A DNA stretch of 40,276 nt from NCBI GenBank assembly GCA_001464235.1, contig LNFH01000273.1, positions 1 to 40,276 on the forward strand. Direction: 5' to 3'. Every line of letters begins with the position of its first letter. The first letter of the stretch is position 1. Shown here piece by piece: positions 18,087 to 25,960 of the stretch. The notes beneath the pieces were generated by a model. The model had not been told where the DNA came from. It did not search any database and saw nothing but the letters and a program-made list of their open reading frames with translations. The position numbers and the translations under genes are program-made. This stretch comes from Rhizobiales bacterium Ga0077556 (GTDB lineage: Bacteria > Pseudomonadota > Alphaproteobacteria > Rhizobiales > Phreatobacteraceae).

Positions 18087-19505
18087 TCAGCGGCCGTCGG
18101 GCGTGCGCACGCCGATCCACTGGTCGCGCACCTGATTGTAATGGGTGGTGGGATCGAAGATCTCGGTGCGCAGCGCCAGCTTGCTGCCGCTGAGCCGGCC
18201 CATGGCCGAAAGCACCGAATAGGACAGGACCACGCGGTCGCGCTGGGCGCGGACGAGCGCCACGCGGGCTTCCGTGAGGTTCTGCGTCGCGTTCAGCACG
18301 TCGATGATGGTGCGCTGGCCGACCTTGTACTCCTCGCGGATGCCGTTGACGGCGATGTCCTGGGAGCGAACCTGAACCTCGGCCGCCTGGATCTGGGCGC
18401 GCGAGGCCTCCAGCGCCGCCCAGGACTGGGTCACCGCCTGCCGGACGCTCGCCGCCGCGGTCTCGATCTGGATGCGGCGCTGGCCGTAGGTCTCCTTGGC
18501 CGCCCGGATCGTCGCATAGTCGCGGCCGCCGTTGGCGAAGATCGGGATGGTCAGCGTGACGCCGACCGAACCGGACAGGGACTGGCCGCTGCTGGAGGAC
18601 TGTTCGGCCGCCCGGGTGACGCTCGCCGACAGGCCGAGCGTCGGATAGAGCGCCGACTCGGCGATCCGCACCTGGAGGAGCTGGGCGTCGGCACCGTGGC
18701 GGGCGCCGCGGATGGCGGGGTGCTCGGTCTGTCCGGCGATGACGGCCGCGTCGAGGTTGCGCGGCAGCAGCCGCTCGATCGTCCGGGCGGGCGTCAGGCG
18801 GCCCGGCTGCACGCCGACCTGCTGCATGTAGACGGAACGGGCATTGGCGAGGTCCGACTCGGCGCCCGTCGCCGTGGCGATGGCCGCCTGCAGCGCCGAT
18901 TCGGCCAGGGCCACGTCGGTGCGCGTCACCTCGCCGACGTTGAAGCGGTCGCGCGTCGCCCGCAGCTGCTCGCGCAGCACCTCGACGTTGCGGCGCCTGA
19001 GGTCGAGCACGGCCTGCTCGCGCAGCACGTTCATGTGGGCGGTCGCCGAGGCCAGCAGAACGGTCTGCTCGGTGTTGCGCAGCGTCTCGCGCGCCACCAG
19101 CACGTTCTGGTCTGCCTGGCGGACGGAATTGCTGGTCCGGTTGCCGTCGAAGAGCGGCTGGGTCACCGACAGGGTGGCGGCGCGGGGAAGGCTGCGGATG
19201 GTCCGGTCGCTGCCGGCGCTGCCGAGATAGGTGGAGGAGCCGACGCTCGATTCGGCCACCTGGCCGGCGGCGGTCACGGTCGCGGTCACCGAGGGCCGAT
19301 AGCCCGACAGCGCTGCCGGAAGGCCTTCGTTGGCGACGCGGACGCCCGCCCGCGCGGCGTTGAGATCGGGATTGTTGCGGTAGGCCTGGACGAGGGTCTG
19401 TTCGATGGACTGCGCGCCTGCGGGCAACGCGGACAGAACGATGGAAGCGAACGCAACGGACACTACCGCCGCGGAGCGCGCACGGGACCTCGTGGCTCCG
19501 GTCAT
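18087..19505 (-). CDS. tolC: TolC-family outer-membrane efflux/secretion channel
   Basis: A 472-residue protein with a signal peptide (AAVVSVAFASIVLSALPAGAQS, cleavage after AGA or AQ) and two tandem outer-membrane-factor repeats. The first has SIEQTLVQAYRNNPDLNAARAGVRVANEGLPAALSGYRPSV; the second is around VRIAESALYPTLGLSASVTR and YKVGQRTIIDVLNATQNLTEARVALVRAQRDRV. These match TolC of type I secretion and RND efflux. The ATG at 19505 (MTGATRSRAR) is the best start because it puts the signal peptide at the N-terminus. It lies between pcm and popZ on one strand, a conserved alphaproteobacterial order. The 162-base gap to pcm holds the palindrome GGTCTAGACC at 19612-19621 and could contain its own promoter. 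Confidence 0.93.
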   Translation of the reverse strand: MTGATRSRARSAAVVSVAFASIVLSALPAGAQSIEQTLVQAYRNNPDLNAARAGVRVANEGLPAALSGYRPSVTATVTAAGQVAESSVGSSTYLGSAGSDRTIRSLPRAATLSVTQPLFDGNRTSNSVRQADQNVLVARETLRNTEQTVLLASATAHMNVLREQAVLDLRRRNVEVLREQLRATRDRFNVGEVTRTDVALAESALQAAIATATGAESDLANARSVYMQQVGVQPGRLTPARTIERLLPRNLDAAVIAGQTEHPAIRGARHGADAQLLQVRIAESALYPTLGLSASVTRAAEQSSSSGQSLSGSVGVTLTIPIFANGGRDYATIRAAKETYGQRRIQIETAAASVRQAVTQSWAALEASRAQIQAAEVQVRSQDIAVNGIREEYKVGQRTIIDVLNATQNLTEARVALVRAQRDRVVLSYSVLSAMGRLSGSKLALRTEIFDPTTHYNQVRDQWIGVRTPDGR

Positions 19506-19667
19506 GAACAACACCTGCTGTTTGGCGCCACCCCGGAGTGGTCCGCCACGACCCCAAGGCACTGTAAGAATTGGTTAGAGAATTTCGTCTGCGGAGAAAA
19601 GCCCCGCAGGCGGTCTAGACCACGCTTCGCGGCCTAGTGGGACAACTCGGCAACACTGGACCGGTGA

Positions 19668-20333
19668 TCAGAACACGAACCCGCGCGGTTTCTCGAAACC
19701 GGGAAGAAGGGGAATGGCGGCGTCGAAGGCCGGACGAACGCTGAATTCCTCGCCGAGCCTCGCGTGCACCATGCATTTGGCGGCCCGCCCGGTGCCGACG
19801 ACCGCCACGAGCCGGCCGCCTTCCTTCAATTGTTCGAGAAGCGCAGGCGGCACGACCTCTGCGGCGCCCTGGAGCAGGATGACGTCGAAAGGCCCCTGGG
19901 CGGCCGCGCCGCCGGCGAGCGGCCCCTGCACCAGGGTCACGCCCGAATCGCCCGCGAAGGCCGCCTTTGCCCGCTCCGCGAGGTCGCCGTCCTCCTCGAG
20001 CGCCACCACCGAACCGGCGATGCGTCCGAGCACCGCGCTGGAATAGCCGGTGGCGGCGCCGACATCGAGCACGTGGTCGCCAGAGCCGATCCCGGCCGCC
20101 TGAATCATGCGCGCGAGGACCACCGGCTCGACGAGATAGCGCGCGCCGCGGCTGCCGCTTTCGCCCTTCACGGCGAGATCGTCGTCGAGATAGGCCAGCG
20201 GCCGCAGGGTCTCGGGAACGAAATTCTCCCGCGGCACCGCCATCAGCGCATCGACGATGCGCGTGTCGGTCACGTCGTTCACGCGGATCTGGGTGTCGAC
20301 CATGGTGCGGCGCGCCCTGGCAAAATCCATCAT
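19668..20333 (-). CDS. pcm: Protein-L-isoaspartate O-methyltransferase-like protein
   Basis: A 221-residue Rossmann methyltransferase of the PCMT family. N-terminal ARRTMVDTQIRVNDVTDTRIVDALMAVPRENFVP is family-typical, and the SAM-binding motif I is GDHVLDVGAATGYSSAVLGRIAG around residues 82-104. The segment before it reads RYLVEPVVLARMIQAA, where canonical Pcm enzymes have an S-x-P acceptor-site motif; the difference is common in this tolC-linked group and leaves repair activity uncertain. Two ATGs in a row (20333 and 20330) are both usable starts. It is upstream of tolC on the same strand. Confidence 0.85.
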   Translation of the reverse strand: MMDFARARRTMVDTQIRVNDVTDTRIVDALMAVPRENFVPETLRPLAYLDDDLAVKGESGSRGARYLVEPVVLARMIQAAGIGSGDHVLDVGAATGYSSAVLGRIAGSVVALEEDGDLAERAKAAFAGDSGVTLVQGPLAGGAAAQGPFDVILLQGAAEVVPPALLEQLKEGGRLVAVVGTGRAAKCMVHARLGEEFSVRPAFDAAIPLLPGFEKPRGFVF

Positions 20334-20446
20334 GGGCTCAATCCCTCGATCGCGGCACCGGGAAGATGCCAGAAAAGGCCGTGTCGTCGCGTCGTCTTTA
20401 CCGGTGGTGCCGCTCCAAAGGCAAGGCGCCAGCGATCACCCGAGGG

Positions 20447-20476
20447 TTGTTGCGGGGCCATCGGCACCATGCTAGA
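20447..20476 (+). promoter_or_regulatory. Candidate tRNA-Cys promoter
   Basis: TTGTTG at 20447-20452 and GCTAGA at 20471-20476 with an 18-base spacer, placing initiation about 35 bases ahead of the mature tRNA 5' end. The same GCTAG core occurs before xth and cysK. Moderate support. Confidence 0.4.
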
Positions 20477-20517
20477 GCGGTCGCACTCCGCGCCGGCTGG
20501 TCCGGCGAGATCAGGAT

Positions 20518-20591
20518 GGCCTCGTGGCGGAGTGGTTACGCAGAGGACTGCAAATCCTTGCACCCCGGTTCGATTCCGGGCGAGGCCTCCA
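20518..20591 (+). tRNA. tRNA-Cys (anticodon GCA)
   Basis: The acceptor stem pairs GGCCTCG (20518-20524) with CGAGGCC (20581-20587), the discriminator is T as expected for tRNA-Cys, and CCA is encoded (20589-20591). The T arm carries GGTTCGATTCC, and the anticodon loop CTGCAAA has GCA at 20550-20552. The total is 74 bases with CCA. The small membrane-protein gene on the other strand ends 12 bases downstream. Confidence 0.96.
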
Positions 20592-20603
20592 CCTTATCTC
20601 CCG

Positions 20604-20954
20604 TTACCGTCGCTTCGGCTGCATCGCCGCGTTGAGCCTCGGCCATCGCCGGCCGATGGTGATGGTCAGGCGCCTGCGCGAGCGCCGCATGCGGGCGCTG
20701 TCCACCGAGAGAATCACGAAGCCGACCGGGAACATCCAGGGCCCGAGGATCGGCAGGAAGCTGAACATGCCCCCGGCGATGAACGACCAGCCGAGCGCGC
20801 GGCGACGCAGCGGCGTCCCCGGCAGTCTGTAGCGCCGGCCGAAGACGATCGCCGTCGCGGGCGCCCTGGGCGGCACGGCGGATGCGGGGTGCGGGTCGGT
20901 GGGGCCGACAGTGCTCATGGCGCCAGTCATGGGCCCGGCAGCCGGCACGATCAA
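20604..20954 (-). CDS. Small membrane protein of unknown function
   Basis: Up to 116 residues. The core LGWSFIAGGMFSFLPILGPWMFPVGFVILSVD forms one or two membrane helices, followed by a basic tail RMRRSRRRLTITIGRRWPRL. Similar short proteins with this W-x-x-x-GG...LP-x-LG-x-W-x-x-P-x-G pattern are common in Hyphomicrobiales, but no function is known to me. Several starts are possible: ATG at 20954, 20930 or 20918 (MSTVGPTDPHPA); none has a convincing Shine-Dalgarno. It sits alone between two tRNA genes, opposite to both. Confidence 0.65.
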   Translation of the reverse strand: MIVPAAGPMTGAMSTVGPTDPHPASAVPPRAPATAIVFGRRYRLPGTPLRRRALGWSFIAGGMFSFLPILGPWMFPVGFVILSVDSARMRRSRRRLTITIGRRWPRLNAAMQPKRR

Positions 20955-20995
20955 TCGCTCGGACGATCAAAATCACCCCCGGCGACGATTGGCCC

Positions 20996-21024
20996 TTGGC
21001 AATGGCGAAGCACCTGTGTTATTC
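20996..21024 (+). promoter_or_regulatory. Promoter of tRNA-Asn
   Basis: TTGGCA at 20996-21001 and TTATTC at 21019-21024 with an ideal 17-base spacer. Initiation near 21031 would leave about 20 bases of 5' leader for RNase P removal. The best sigma-70-like match I found in the window. Confidence 0.6.
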
Positions 21025-21050
21025 GCGCCGTTCTCACGACGAGCACGTGA

Positions 21051-21125
21051 TCCTCGGTAGCTCAGTGGTAGAGCAACCGGCTGTTAACCGGTTGGTCGCT
21101 GGTTCGAATCCGGCCCGGGGAGCCA
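21051..21125 (+). tRNA. tRNA-Asn (anticodon GTT)
   Basis: The acceptor stem pairs TCCTCGG (21051-21057) with CCGGGGA (21115-21121) through one G-T pair. The discriminator is G and CCA is encoded at 21123-21125. The D arm has AGCTCAGTGGTAGAGC, the T arm GGTTCGAATCC, and the anticodon loop CTGTTAA shows GTT at 21083-21085. The total is 75 bases with CCA. An intrinsic terminator follows 8 bases later. Confidence 0.97.
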
Positions 21126-21133
21126 ATTCGAAG

Positions 21134-21168
21134 AACCCTGGAACGCCTCCGCGTTCCAGGGTTTTTTC
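21134..21168 (+). terminator. Strong rho-independent terminator after tRNA-Asn
   Basis: A perfect 13-bp stem, AACCCTGGAACGC (21134-21146) with GCGTTCCAGGGTT (21151-21163), closed by a CTCC loop and followed by a T-rich run. It begins 9 bases after the encoded CCA. Confidence 0.93.
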
Positions 21169-21224
21169 TTGTCGGCCGCGGCGGAGGCGGTGAACCGGCC
21201 GGATGGCACGCCCGTAAGCCGCAC

Positions 21225-22673
21225 ATGTCGCAAGCGCCCGTCGTCGTCTGGTTTCGTGATGATCTCCGCCTGGCGGACCACCCGGCCCTGTCGCGGGCCG
21301 CAGCCTCGGGCGCGCCCGTCGTCTGTCTCTATATCCGCGAGACGCCCTCGCCGGGCCAGCGCCCCATGGGGGCCGCAGCCGGCTGGTGGCTGGCGCAGAG
21401 CCTCAGGGCGCTGGACGCCTCCCTTCGCGGGATCGGCAACGGGCTCGTGCTCCGGTCGGGGACGGCCGGGAAGGTCATCGCCGACGTCGTCGCCGCGACC
21501 GGGGCCGGCACCGTCCTGTGGAACCGGCGCTACGACGGCGGCGGCATCGCCGTCGACAAGGCGCTGAAGGCGACACTCCGCGCCGACGGCCTGGAGGTGG
21601 AAAGCCTGCCCGGCAATCTCCTGCGCGAGCCCTGGGAGGTGAAATCCGCCGCCGGAGACCCGATGAAGGTCTTCTCGCCCTTCTGGCGCGCCCACCAGCG
21701 CCTCGGCGACATCCGCGCGCCGCTGCGCGCCCCGCAGGCGCTGGCACACGTCGCTGCGCCCCTCCCCTCGGAGGATCTCGCGTCGTGGGACCTCGAGCCG
21801 ACGCGGCCGAACTGGGCCAGCGCCTTTCCCGATGCCTGGACCCCCGGCGAAGCGGGTGCGCAGGAGGCCCTGTCCGTCTTCCTGGACCGCGGGATCGCCG
21901 GCTATGCCGATGGCCGCGACCATCCGGACAGGCCGTCCACGTCGCGGCTGTCGCCGCACCTGCGCTTCGGCGAGATCTCGCCCGTGCAGATCTGGCACCA
22001 GGCGCATATCGCGGCCGGCATGGACCATGGCCGCGACCTCGCCAAGTTCCTCGCCGAGATCGGCTGGCGCGAATTCGCCTACCACCTGCTGTTCCATTGG
22101 CCGACGCTCGCGTCGGACAACTTCCAGCCGCGCTTCGACGGCTTTCCCTGGCGCAGCGACACCGCGGCGCTGCGTGCCTGGCAGCGCGGCTTGACGGGCT
22201 ACCCGCTGGTCGACGCCGGCATGCGCGAGCTCTGGCAGACCGGCTGGATGCACAACCGGGTGCGCATGGTCGTCGCCTCCTTCCTCGTCAAGCACCTGCT
22301 GATCGACTGGCGCGAGGGCGAAAGCTGGTTCTGGGACACGCTGGTGGACGCGGACGTCGCCAACAATCCCGCCAGCTGGCAGTGGGTGGCGGGCTCCGGC
22401 GCCGACGCCGCCCCCTATTTCCGCATCTTCAATCCCATCCTCCAGGGCGAGAAGTTCGACCCCCGCGGCGACTATGTCAGGCGCTGGGTGCCGGAACTCG
22501 CGGACCTGCCCGCGGCGGTCATTCACGCTCCCTGGCAGGCGCCGCCGGCGGTCCTGGCGAAAGCGGGCGTCCGCCTCGGAGACACCTATCCGGCGCCCGT
22601 CGTCGACCACGACGCGGCCCGCGAGCGGGCTCTCGCCGCCCTGTCCGAAATCCGCGAAACCTCAGCCGCATGA
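21225..22673 (+). CDS. phrB: Deoxyribodipyrimidine photolyase (class I, cryptochrome family)
   Basis: A 482-residue blue-light DNA repair enzyme. The N-terminal antenna domain begins VVVWFRDDLRLADHPALSRAA. The FAD-binding C-terminal half shows SRLSPHLRFGEISP, WREFAYHLLFHWP, GYPLVDAGMRELWQTGWMHNRVRM and DADVANNPASWQWVAGSGAD, the last carrying conserved Trp residues of the electron-transfer chain and substrate pocket. Length and motifs fit class I CPD photolyase. No promoter is obvious in the 56 bases after the tRNA-Asn terminator. A gap of about 200 bases separates it from the CFA synthase gene. Confidence 0.95.
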   Translation: MSQAPVVVWFRDDLRLADHPALSRAAASGAPVVCLYIRETPSPGQRPMGAAAGWWLAQSLRALDASLRGIGNGLVLRSGTAGKVIADVVAATGAGTVLWNRRYDGGGIAVDKALKATLRADGLEVESLPGNLLREPWEVKSAAGDPMKVFSPFWRAHQRLGDIRAPLRAPQALAHVAAPLPSEDLASWDLEPTRPNWASAFPDAWTPGEAGAQEALSVFLDRGIAGYADGRDHPDRPSTSRLSPHLRFGEISPVQIWHQAHIAAGMDHGRDLAKFLAEIGWREFAYHLLFHWPTLASDNFQPRFDGFPWRSDTAALRAWQRGLTGYPLVDAGMRELWQTGWMHNRVRMVVASFLVKHLLIDWREGESWFWDTLVDADVANNPASWQWVAGSGADAAPYFRIFNPILQGEKFDPRGDYVRRWVPELADLPAAVIHAPWQAPPAVLAKAGVRLGDTYPAPVVDHDAARERALAALSEIRETSAA

Positions 22674-22721
22674 CGGCCTCACCCGCGCCGCATCGCGGCC
22701 CGCCGGGAACTCCGGGCGGCA

Positions 22722-22749
22722 TTGAAGGATTTGTCGAATTGCCTAGTCT
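22722..22749 (+). promoter_or_regulatory. Candidate promoter of the cyclopropane-fatty-acid synthase gene
   Basis: TTGAAG at 22722-22727 and TAGTCT at 22744-22749 with a 16-base spacer, inside the photolyase-to-CFA gap. Initiation near 22756 would give a leader of about 125 bases. A plausible but unproven match. Confidence 0.35.
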
Positions 22750-22881
22750 GTCCCCGGCACCAGAAACTGTCGTCGACGGCGGATGTCCGTCTCGGGTCCA
22801 CCACCCGGCCCGGAACGGTTCGCCGCACCGCCGGTTTCGAGAGCCCAGAGTCATTCCGGAACAACGGAAGGCGACGTTCCA

Positions 22882-24138
22882 ATGAGCATGACCAGCAACC
22901 CTGCCCCCGGTCTCGCCGACACGATCGAGGTCACCCGGGAGAGCCTGCGCCGCGCCACCGCGGGCCTGCCCTCGATCATGCGCCTGGCCCTCGGCTACCC
23001 GCTCAAGATCCGCTACGGCCAGTTGACCCTCAGGCTTCCCGACGGCCGCCGGCTGCTTTTCCGCGGCGCCGAGCCCGGCCCCAGCGCCGAGATGGTCGTC
23101 AACGACCTCAAGTTCGCCCGCCGCCTGATCCTCGACGGCGACGTCGGCTTCGCGGAGGCCTATATCCGCGGCGAATGGGACACGCCCGACCTCTCGGGCT
23201 TCCTGCACTTCTTCGCCTTCAACATGGAGGCGGTGCGCAACCTCACCCGCTTCAACCCCGTAGCGCGCCTGATGCAGCGCTACCGCCACTGGCGCAACCG
23301 CAACACCCGCACCCAGGCGCGCCGCAACATCGCCGCCCACTACGACCTCGGCAACGCCTTCTACCGGCAGTGGCTCGACCCCTCCATGACCTATTCCTCC
23401 GGCCTCTTCGCCCGGGGTGACGAGACCCTGCACGAGGCCCAGCTCGCGAAATACCGCCGTCTGGCGCGCCAGCTGAAGCTGAACCCGGGCGACGAGGTGC
23501 TCGAGATCGGCTGCGGCTGGGGTGGCTTCGCCGAAGTCGCCGCCCGCGAATTCGGAGCCCGCGTCACCGGCCTCACCCTGTCTCAGGAGCAGTTCGAGCA
23601 CGCCACGCGCCGGATGGCCGAGGCGGGTCTCGCCGACCGGGTGACGATCAAGCTGCAGGACTACCGCGACGAGCGCGGCCGGTACGACGCGGTGGCCTCC
23701 ATCGAGATGTTCGAGGCCGTCGGCAAGGAATATTGGCAGACCTATTTCGACCGCGTCGCCGCTTGCCTGAAGCCGGGCGGGCGCGCCGGGTTGCAGGTCA
23801 TCACCATCGACGAGGCCTATTTCAGCGACTACGTGCGCGAGATCGACTTCATCCGCGCCTACATCTTCCCCGGCGGCATGCTGCCGACCCCGACCCACAT
23901 GCGCGACCTGCCGCACCGCGCCGGCCTCGCCGTCGAGGACGAACTGGGCTTCGGACAGGATTACGCCCGCACGCTCCACGCCTGGGCCGACGACTTCACC
24001 GCCGCCTGGGGCAGCCTCGCCCCTCTCGGTTTCGACGAGCGCTTCCGCCGCATGTGGCTCTACTACCTCTGCTACTGCGAGGCCGGTTTCCGCACCGGCG
24101 GCATCGACGTGCGACAGATGGTCTATCGCCGGCTGTAA
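22882..24138 (+). CDS. cfa: Cyclopropane-fatty-acyl-phospholipid synthase family protein
   Basis: A 418-residue SAM-dependent methyltransferase that converts unsaturated acyl chains in membrane phospholipids to cyclopropane rings. Family blocks are: NIAAHYDLGNAFYRQWLDPSMTYSSGLF, the SAM site DEVLEIGCGWGGFAEVAAREFG near residues 204-225, SIEMFEAVGKEYWQTYF, IFPGGMLPTP, and the C-terminal YYLCYCEAGFRTGGIDVRQ. ATG 22882 (MSMTSNPAPGLAD) was chosen; an in-frame extension to 22783 has no family similarity. Such genes are often stress- or stationary-phase-induced; nothing here shows the regulator. Confidence 0.93.
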   Translation: MSMTSNPAPGLADTIEVTRESLRRATAGLPSIMRLALGYPLKIRYGQLTLRLPDGRRLLFRGAEPGPSAEMVVNDLKFARRLILDGDVGFAEAYIRGEWDTPDLSGFLHFFAFNMEAVRNLTRFNPVARLMQRYRHWRNRNTRTQARRNIAAHYDLGNAFYRQWLDPSMTYSSGLFARGDETLHEAQLAKYRRLARQLKLNPGDEVLEIGCGWGGFAEVAAREFGARVTGLTLSQEQFEHATRRMAEAGLADRVTIKLQDYRDERGRYDAVASIEMFEAVGKEYWQTYFDRVAACLKPGGRAGLQVITIDEAYFSDYVREIDFIRAYIFPGGMLPTPTHMRDLPHRAGLAVEDELGFGQDYARTLHAWADDFTAAWGSLAPLGFDERFRRMWLYYLCYCEAGFRTGGIDVRQMVYRRL

Positions 24139-24149
24139 TGGCCCGAAGG

Positions 24150-24183
24150 GCGCCGTGCCGCGGGGTTGAGCCATGCACGGCGC
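24150..24183 (+). terminator. Inverted repeat between cfa and cysK
   Basis: A perfect 9-bp inverted repeat, GCGCCGTGC (24150-24158) and GCACGGCGC (24175-24183), with a 16-base loop. There is no T-tract. It could end cfa transcription, but its right arm lies inside the spacer of the candidate cysK promoter, so an operator role is also possible. Confidence 0.4.
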
Positions 24184-24193
24184 TCGGCTAGCG
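24166..24193 (+). promoter_or_regulatory. Candidate cysK promoter
   Basis: TTGAGC at 24166-24171 and CTAGCG at 24188-24193, 16 bases apart, with the start codon 25 bases further. The spacer contains the right arm of the 24150-24183 inverted repeat. Confidence 0.4.
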
Positions 24194-24218
24194 TCCCGGG
24201 CCTGAGCGGAGCCTTCGC

Positions 24219-25259
24219 ATGTCCCCGAGAGCCAACGTGGTCGACGCCATCGGCAACACCCCCCTCATCCGCCTGGCGCGGGCGAGCGAGGCGACCGGCT
24301 GCACCATCCTCGGCAAGGCGGAGTTCATGAACCCCGGCCAGTCCGTCAAGGACAGGGCGGCGCTCTATCTCGTGCGCGACGCCATGGCCAAGGGGCTCGT
24401 GCGGCCGGGCGGCACCATCGTCGAAGGCACGGCGGGCAATACCGGCATCGGCCTCGCCATGGTCGGCCGGGCCCTCGGCCTCGACTGCGTCATCGTCATC
24501 CCCGAGACCCAGTCGCAGGAGAAGAAGGACACGCTGCGCCAGCTCGGCGCCCGCCTCATGGAGGTGCCGGCCGTGCCCTATGCCAATCCGAACAACTTCG
24601 TGAAGGTCTCGGGCCGGGTCGCCGAACGTCTGGCGCGCGAGAACCCGAACGGCGCCTTCTGGGCGAACCAGTTCGACAACGTCGCCAATCGCCAGGCCCA
24701 TGTGGAGACGACGGGCCCGGAAATCTGGCGCGACACCGACGGCCGGATCGACGGCTTCATCTGCGCCGTCGGGTCCGGCGGCACGCTCGCCGGCACGGCC
24801 ATGGCGCTGAAGGAGCGGTCCTCGTCCGTGACCATAGGCTGCGCCGATCCGATGGGCGCCGCCATGTATTCCTGGTTCACCAGCGGCGAGCTGAAGGCCA
24901 GCGGCTCGTCCATCGCCGAGGGAATCGGTCAGGGCCGGGTGACGGCGAACATCGCCGGCGCGCCCGTCGACGTCGCCTTCCAGGTGCCAGACGAGGAGGC
25001 CATGCCCGTGATGTTCGACCTCCTGGAGCATGAGGGCCTCTGCGTCGGCCCCTCCTCCGGCGTGAACGTCGCCGGCGCCATCCGCCTCGCCCGTCAGATG
25101 GGACCCGGCCATACCATCGTGACCATTCTGTGCGACTACGGCTTCCGCTATGCCTCGAAGATCTACGATCCGGCCTTCCTGCGCAGCAAGGGGCTGGCCG
25201 TTCCGCCGCTGCTCGAACAGCCGGCCTTGCCCCTGACGGACCTCCTGCCGGTGACCTGA
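24219..25259 (+). CDS. cysK: Cysteine synthase A-type PLP enzyme
   Basis: A 346-residue fold-type II PLP enzyme that makes cysteine from O-acetylserine and sulfide. The N-terminal VVDAIGNTPLIRLARASEATG is typical. The PLP lysine is at residue 44 in NPGQSVKDRAA, and the phosphate and substrate loop reads VEGTAGNTGIGLA, where E. coli CysK has PTSGNTGI. A second glycine-rich loop, CAVGSGGTLAGTA, is present. The protein is longer than E. coli CysK (323 residues) because of a C-terminal extension, as is common in Hyphomicrobiales. The stop TGA overlaps the next start in TGATG, so translation of the downstream gene is probably coupled. Confidence 0.9.
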   Translation: MSPRANVVDAIGNTPLIRLARASEATGCTILGKAEFMNPGQSVKDRAALYLVRDAMAKGLVRPGGTIVEGTAGNTGIGLAMVGRALGLDCVIVIPETQSQEKKDTLRQLGARLMEVPAVPYANPNNFVKVSGRVAERLARENPNGAFWANQFDNVANRQAHVETTGPEIWRDTDGRIDGFICAVGSGGTLAGTAMALKERSSSVTIGCADPMGAAMYSWFTSGELKASGSSIAEGIGQGRVTANIAGAPVDVAFQVPDEEAMPVMFDLLEHEGLCVGPSSGVNVAGAIRLARQMGPGHTIVTILCDYGFRYASKIYDPAFLRSKGLAVPPLLEQPALPLTDLLPVT

Positions 25260-25947
25260 TGCCGACCCATTTCCTCTTTCGCGACGACGCCTACCTCGCC
25301 GAATGCGAGGCGGTGGTCACCGCCGTTACCGAGAAGAACGGCGCCCTCGGCGTCGAGCTCGACCGCACCGTCTTCTATCCGACGGGCGGCGGGCAGCCCG
25401 GCGATGCCGGCTGGCTCAAGGTCGACATGGCGAAACCAAGAGCGACGTCGTCCACATCCTCGCGCCTGGAACGCAGGCTCCTGCGGTCGGAACGCGGGTC
25501 GTCGCCCGCATCGACTGGCCGCAGCGCCATCAGCGGATGCGGATGCACACCGGCCTGCATCTCCTCTCCGTCGTTCTTCCCTATCCCGTTACCGGCGGGT
25601 CGATCGGCGCGGAGGAGAGCCGGCTCGACTTCGACATCCCGGAATCCGGCCTCGACCGCGACGTCGTGACCGAGAAGCTCAACGCCCTCATCGGCCAGGA
25701 CGCGGCGGTCACCGACCGCTGGATCACCGATGCCGAGCTCGAGGCCAACCCCGGCCTCGTCAAGACCATGGCGGTGAAACCGCCCATGGGGTCGGGCAAG
25801 GTGCGGCTGGTGGAGATCGCCGGCCTCGACCTGCAGCCCTGCGGCGGCACCCATGTGCGCCGCACCGGCGAGATCGGCCGCCTGGCCGTGTCCGCCATCG
25901 AGAAAAAAGGCAAGCAGAACCGGCGCGTCCGCGTCGTGTTCGCGTGA
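25259..25947 (+). pseudogene. Alanyl-tRNA editing protein (AlaX-like), frameshifted
   Basis: The first part, from ATG 25259 (MPTHFLFRDDAYLAECEAVV to TVFYPTGGGQPGDAGWLKVD), and the second part, in the -1 frame from about 25434 (ETKSDVVHILAPGTQAPAVG to the TGA at 25947), together make one AlaX-like editing domain. The zinc ligands are intact in the second part: MHTGLHLLS and the Cys and His of CGGTHV (25840-25854). AlaX proteins hydrolyse mischarged Ser- or Gly-tRNA-Ala. Reading frame is lost near 25425-25436, equivalent to loss of one base modulo three; the joined sequence is also short there compared with what I recall of relatives, so a larger deletion is possible. Unshifted, frame 1 runs into an unrelated tail ending at 25669. 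Either a true mutation or a sequence error. Confidence 0.85.
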
Positions 25948-25960
25948 GGAGACGACACCC

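Noticed and set aside
25420-25440. Programmed -1 frameshifting in the AlaX-like gene
   Set aside because: There is no X-XXY-YYZ slippery heptamer or clear downstream stimulatory structure at the break; mutation or sequence error is simpler.
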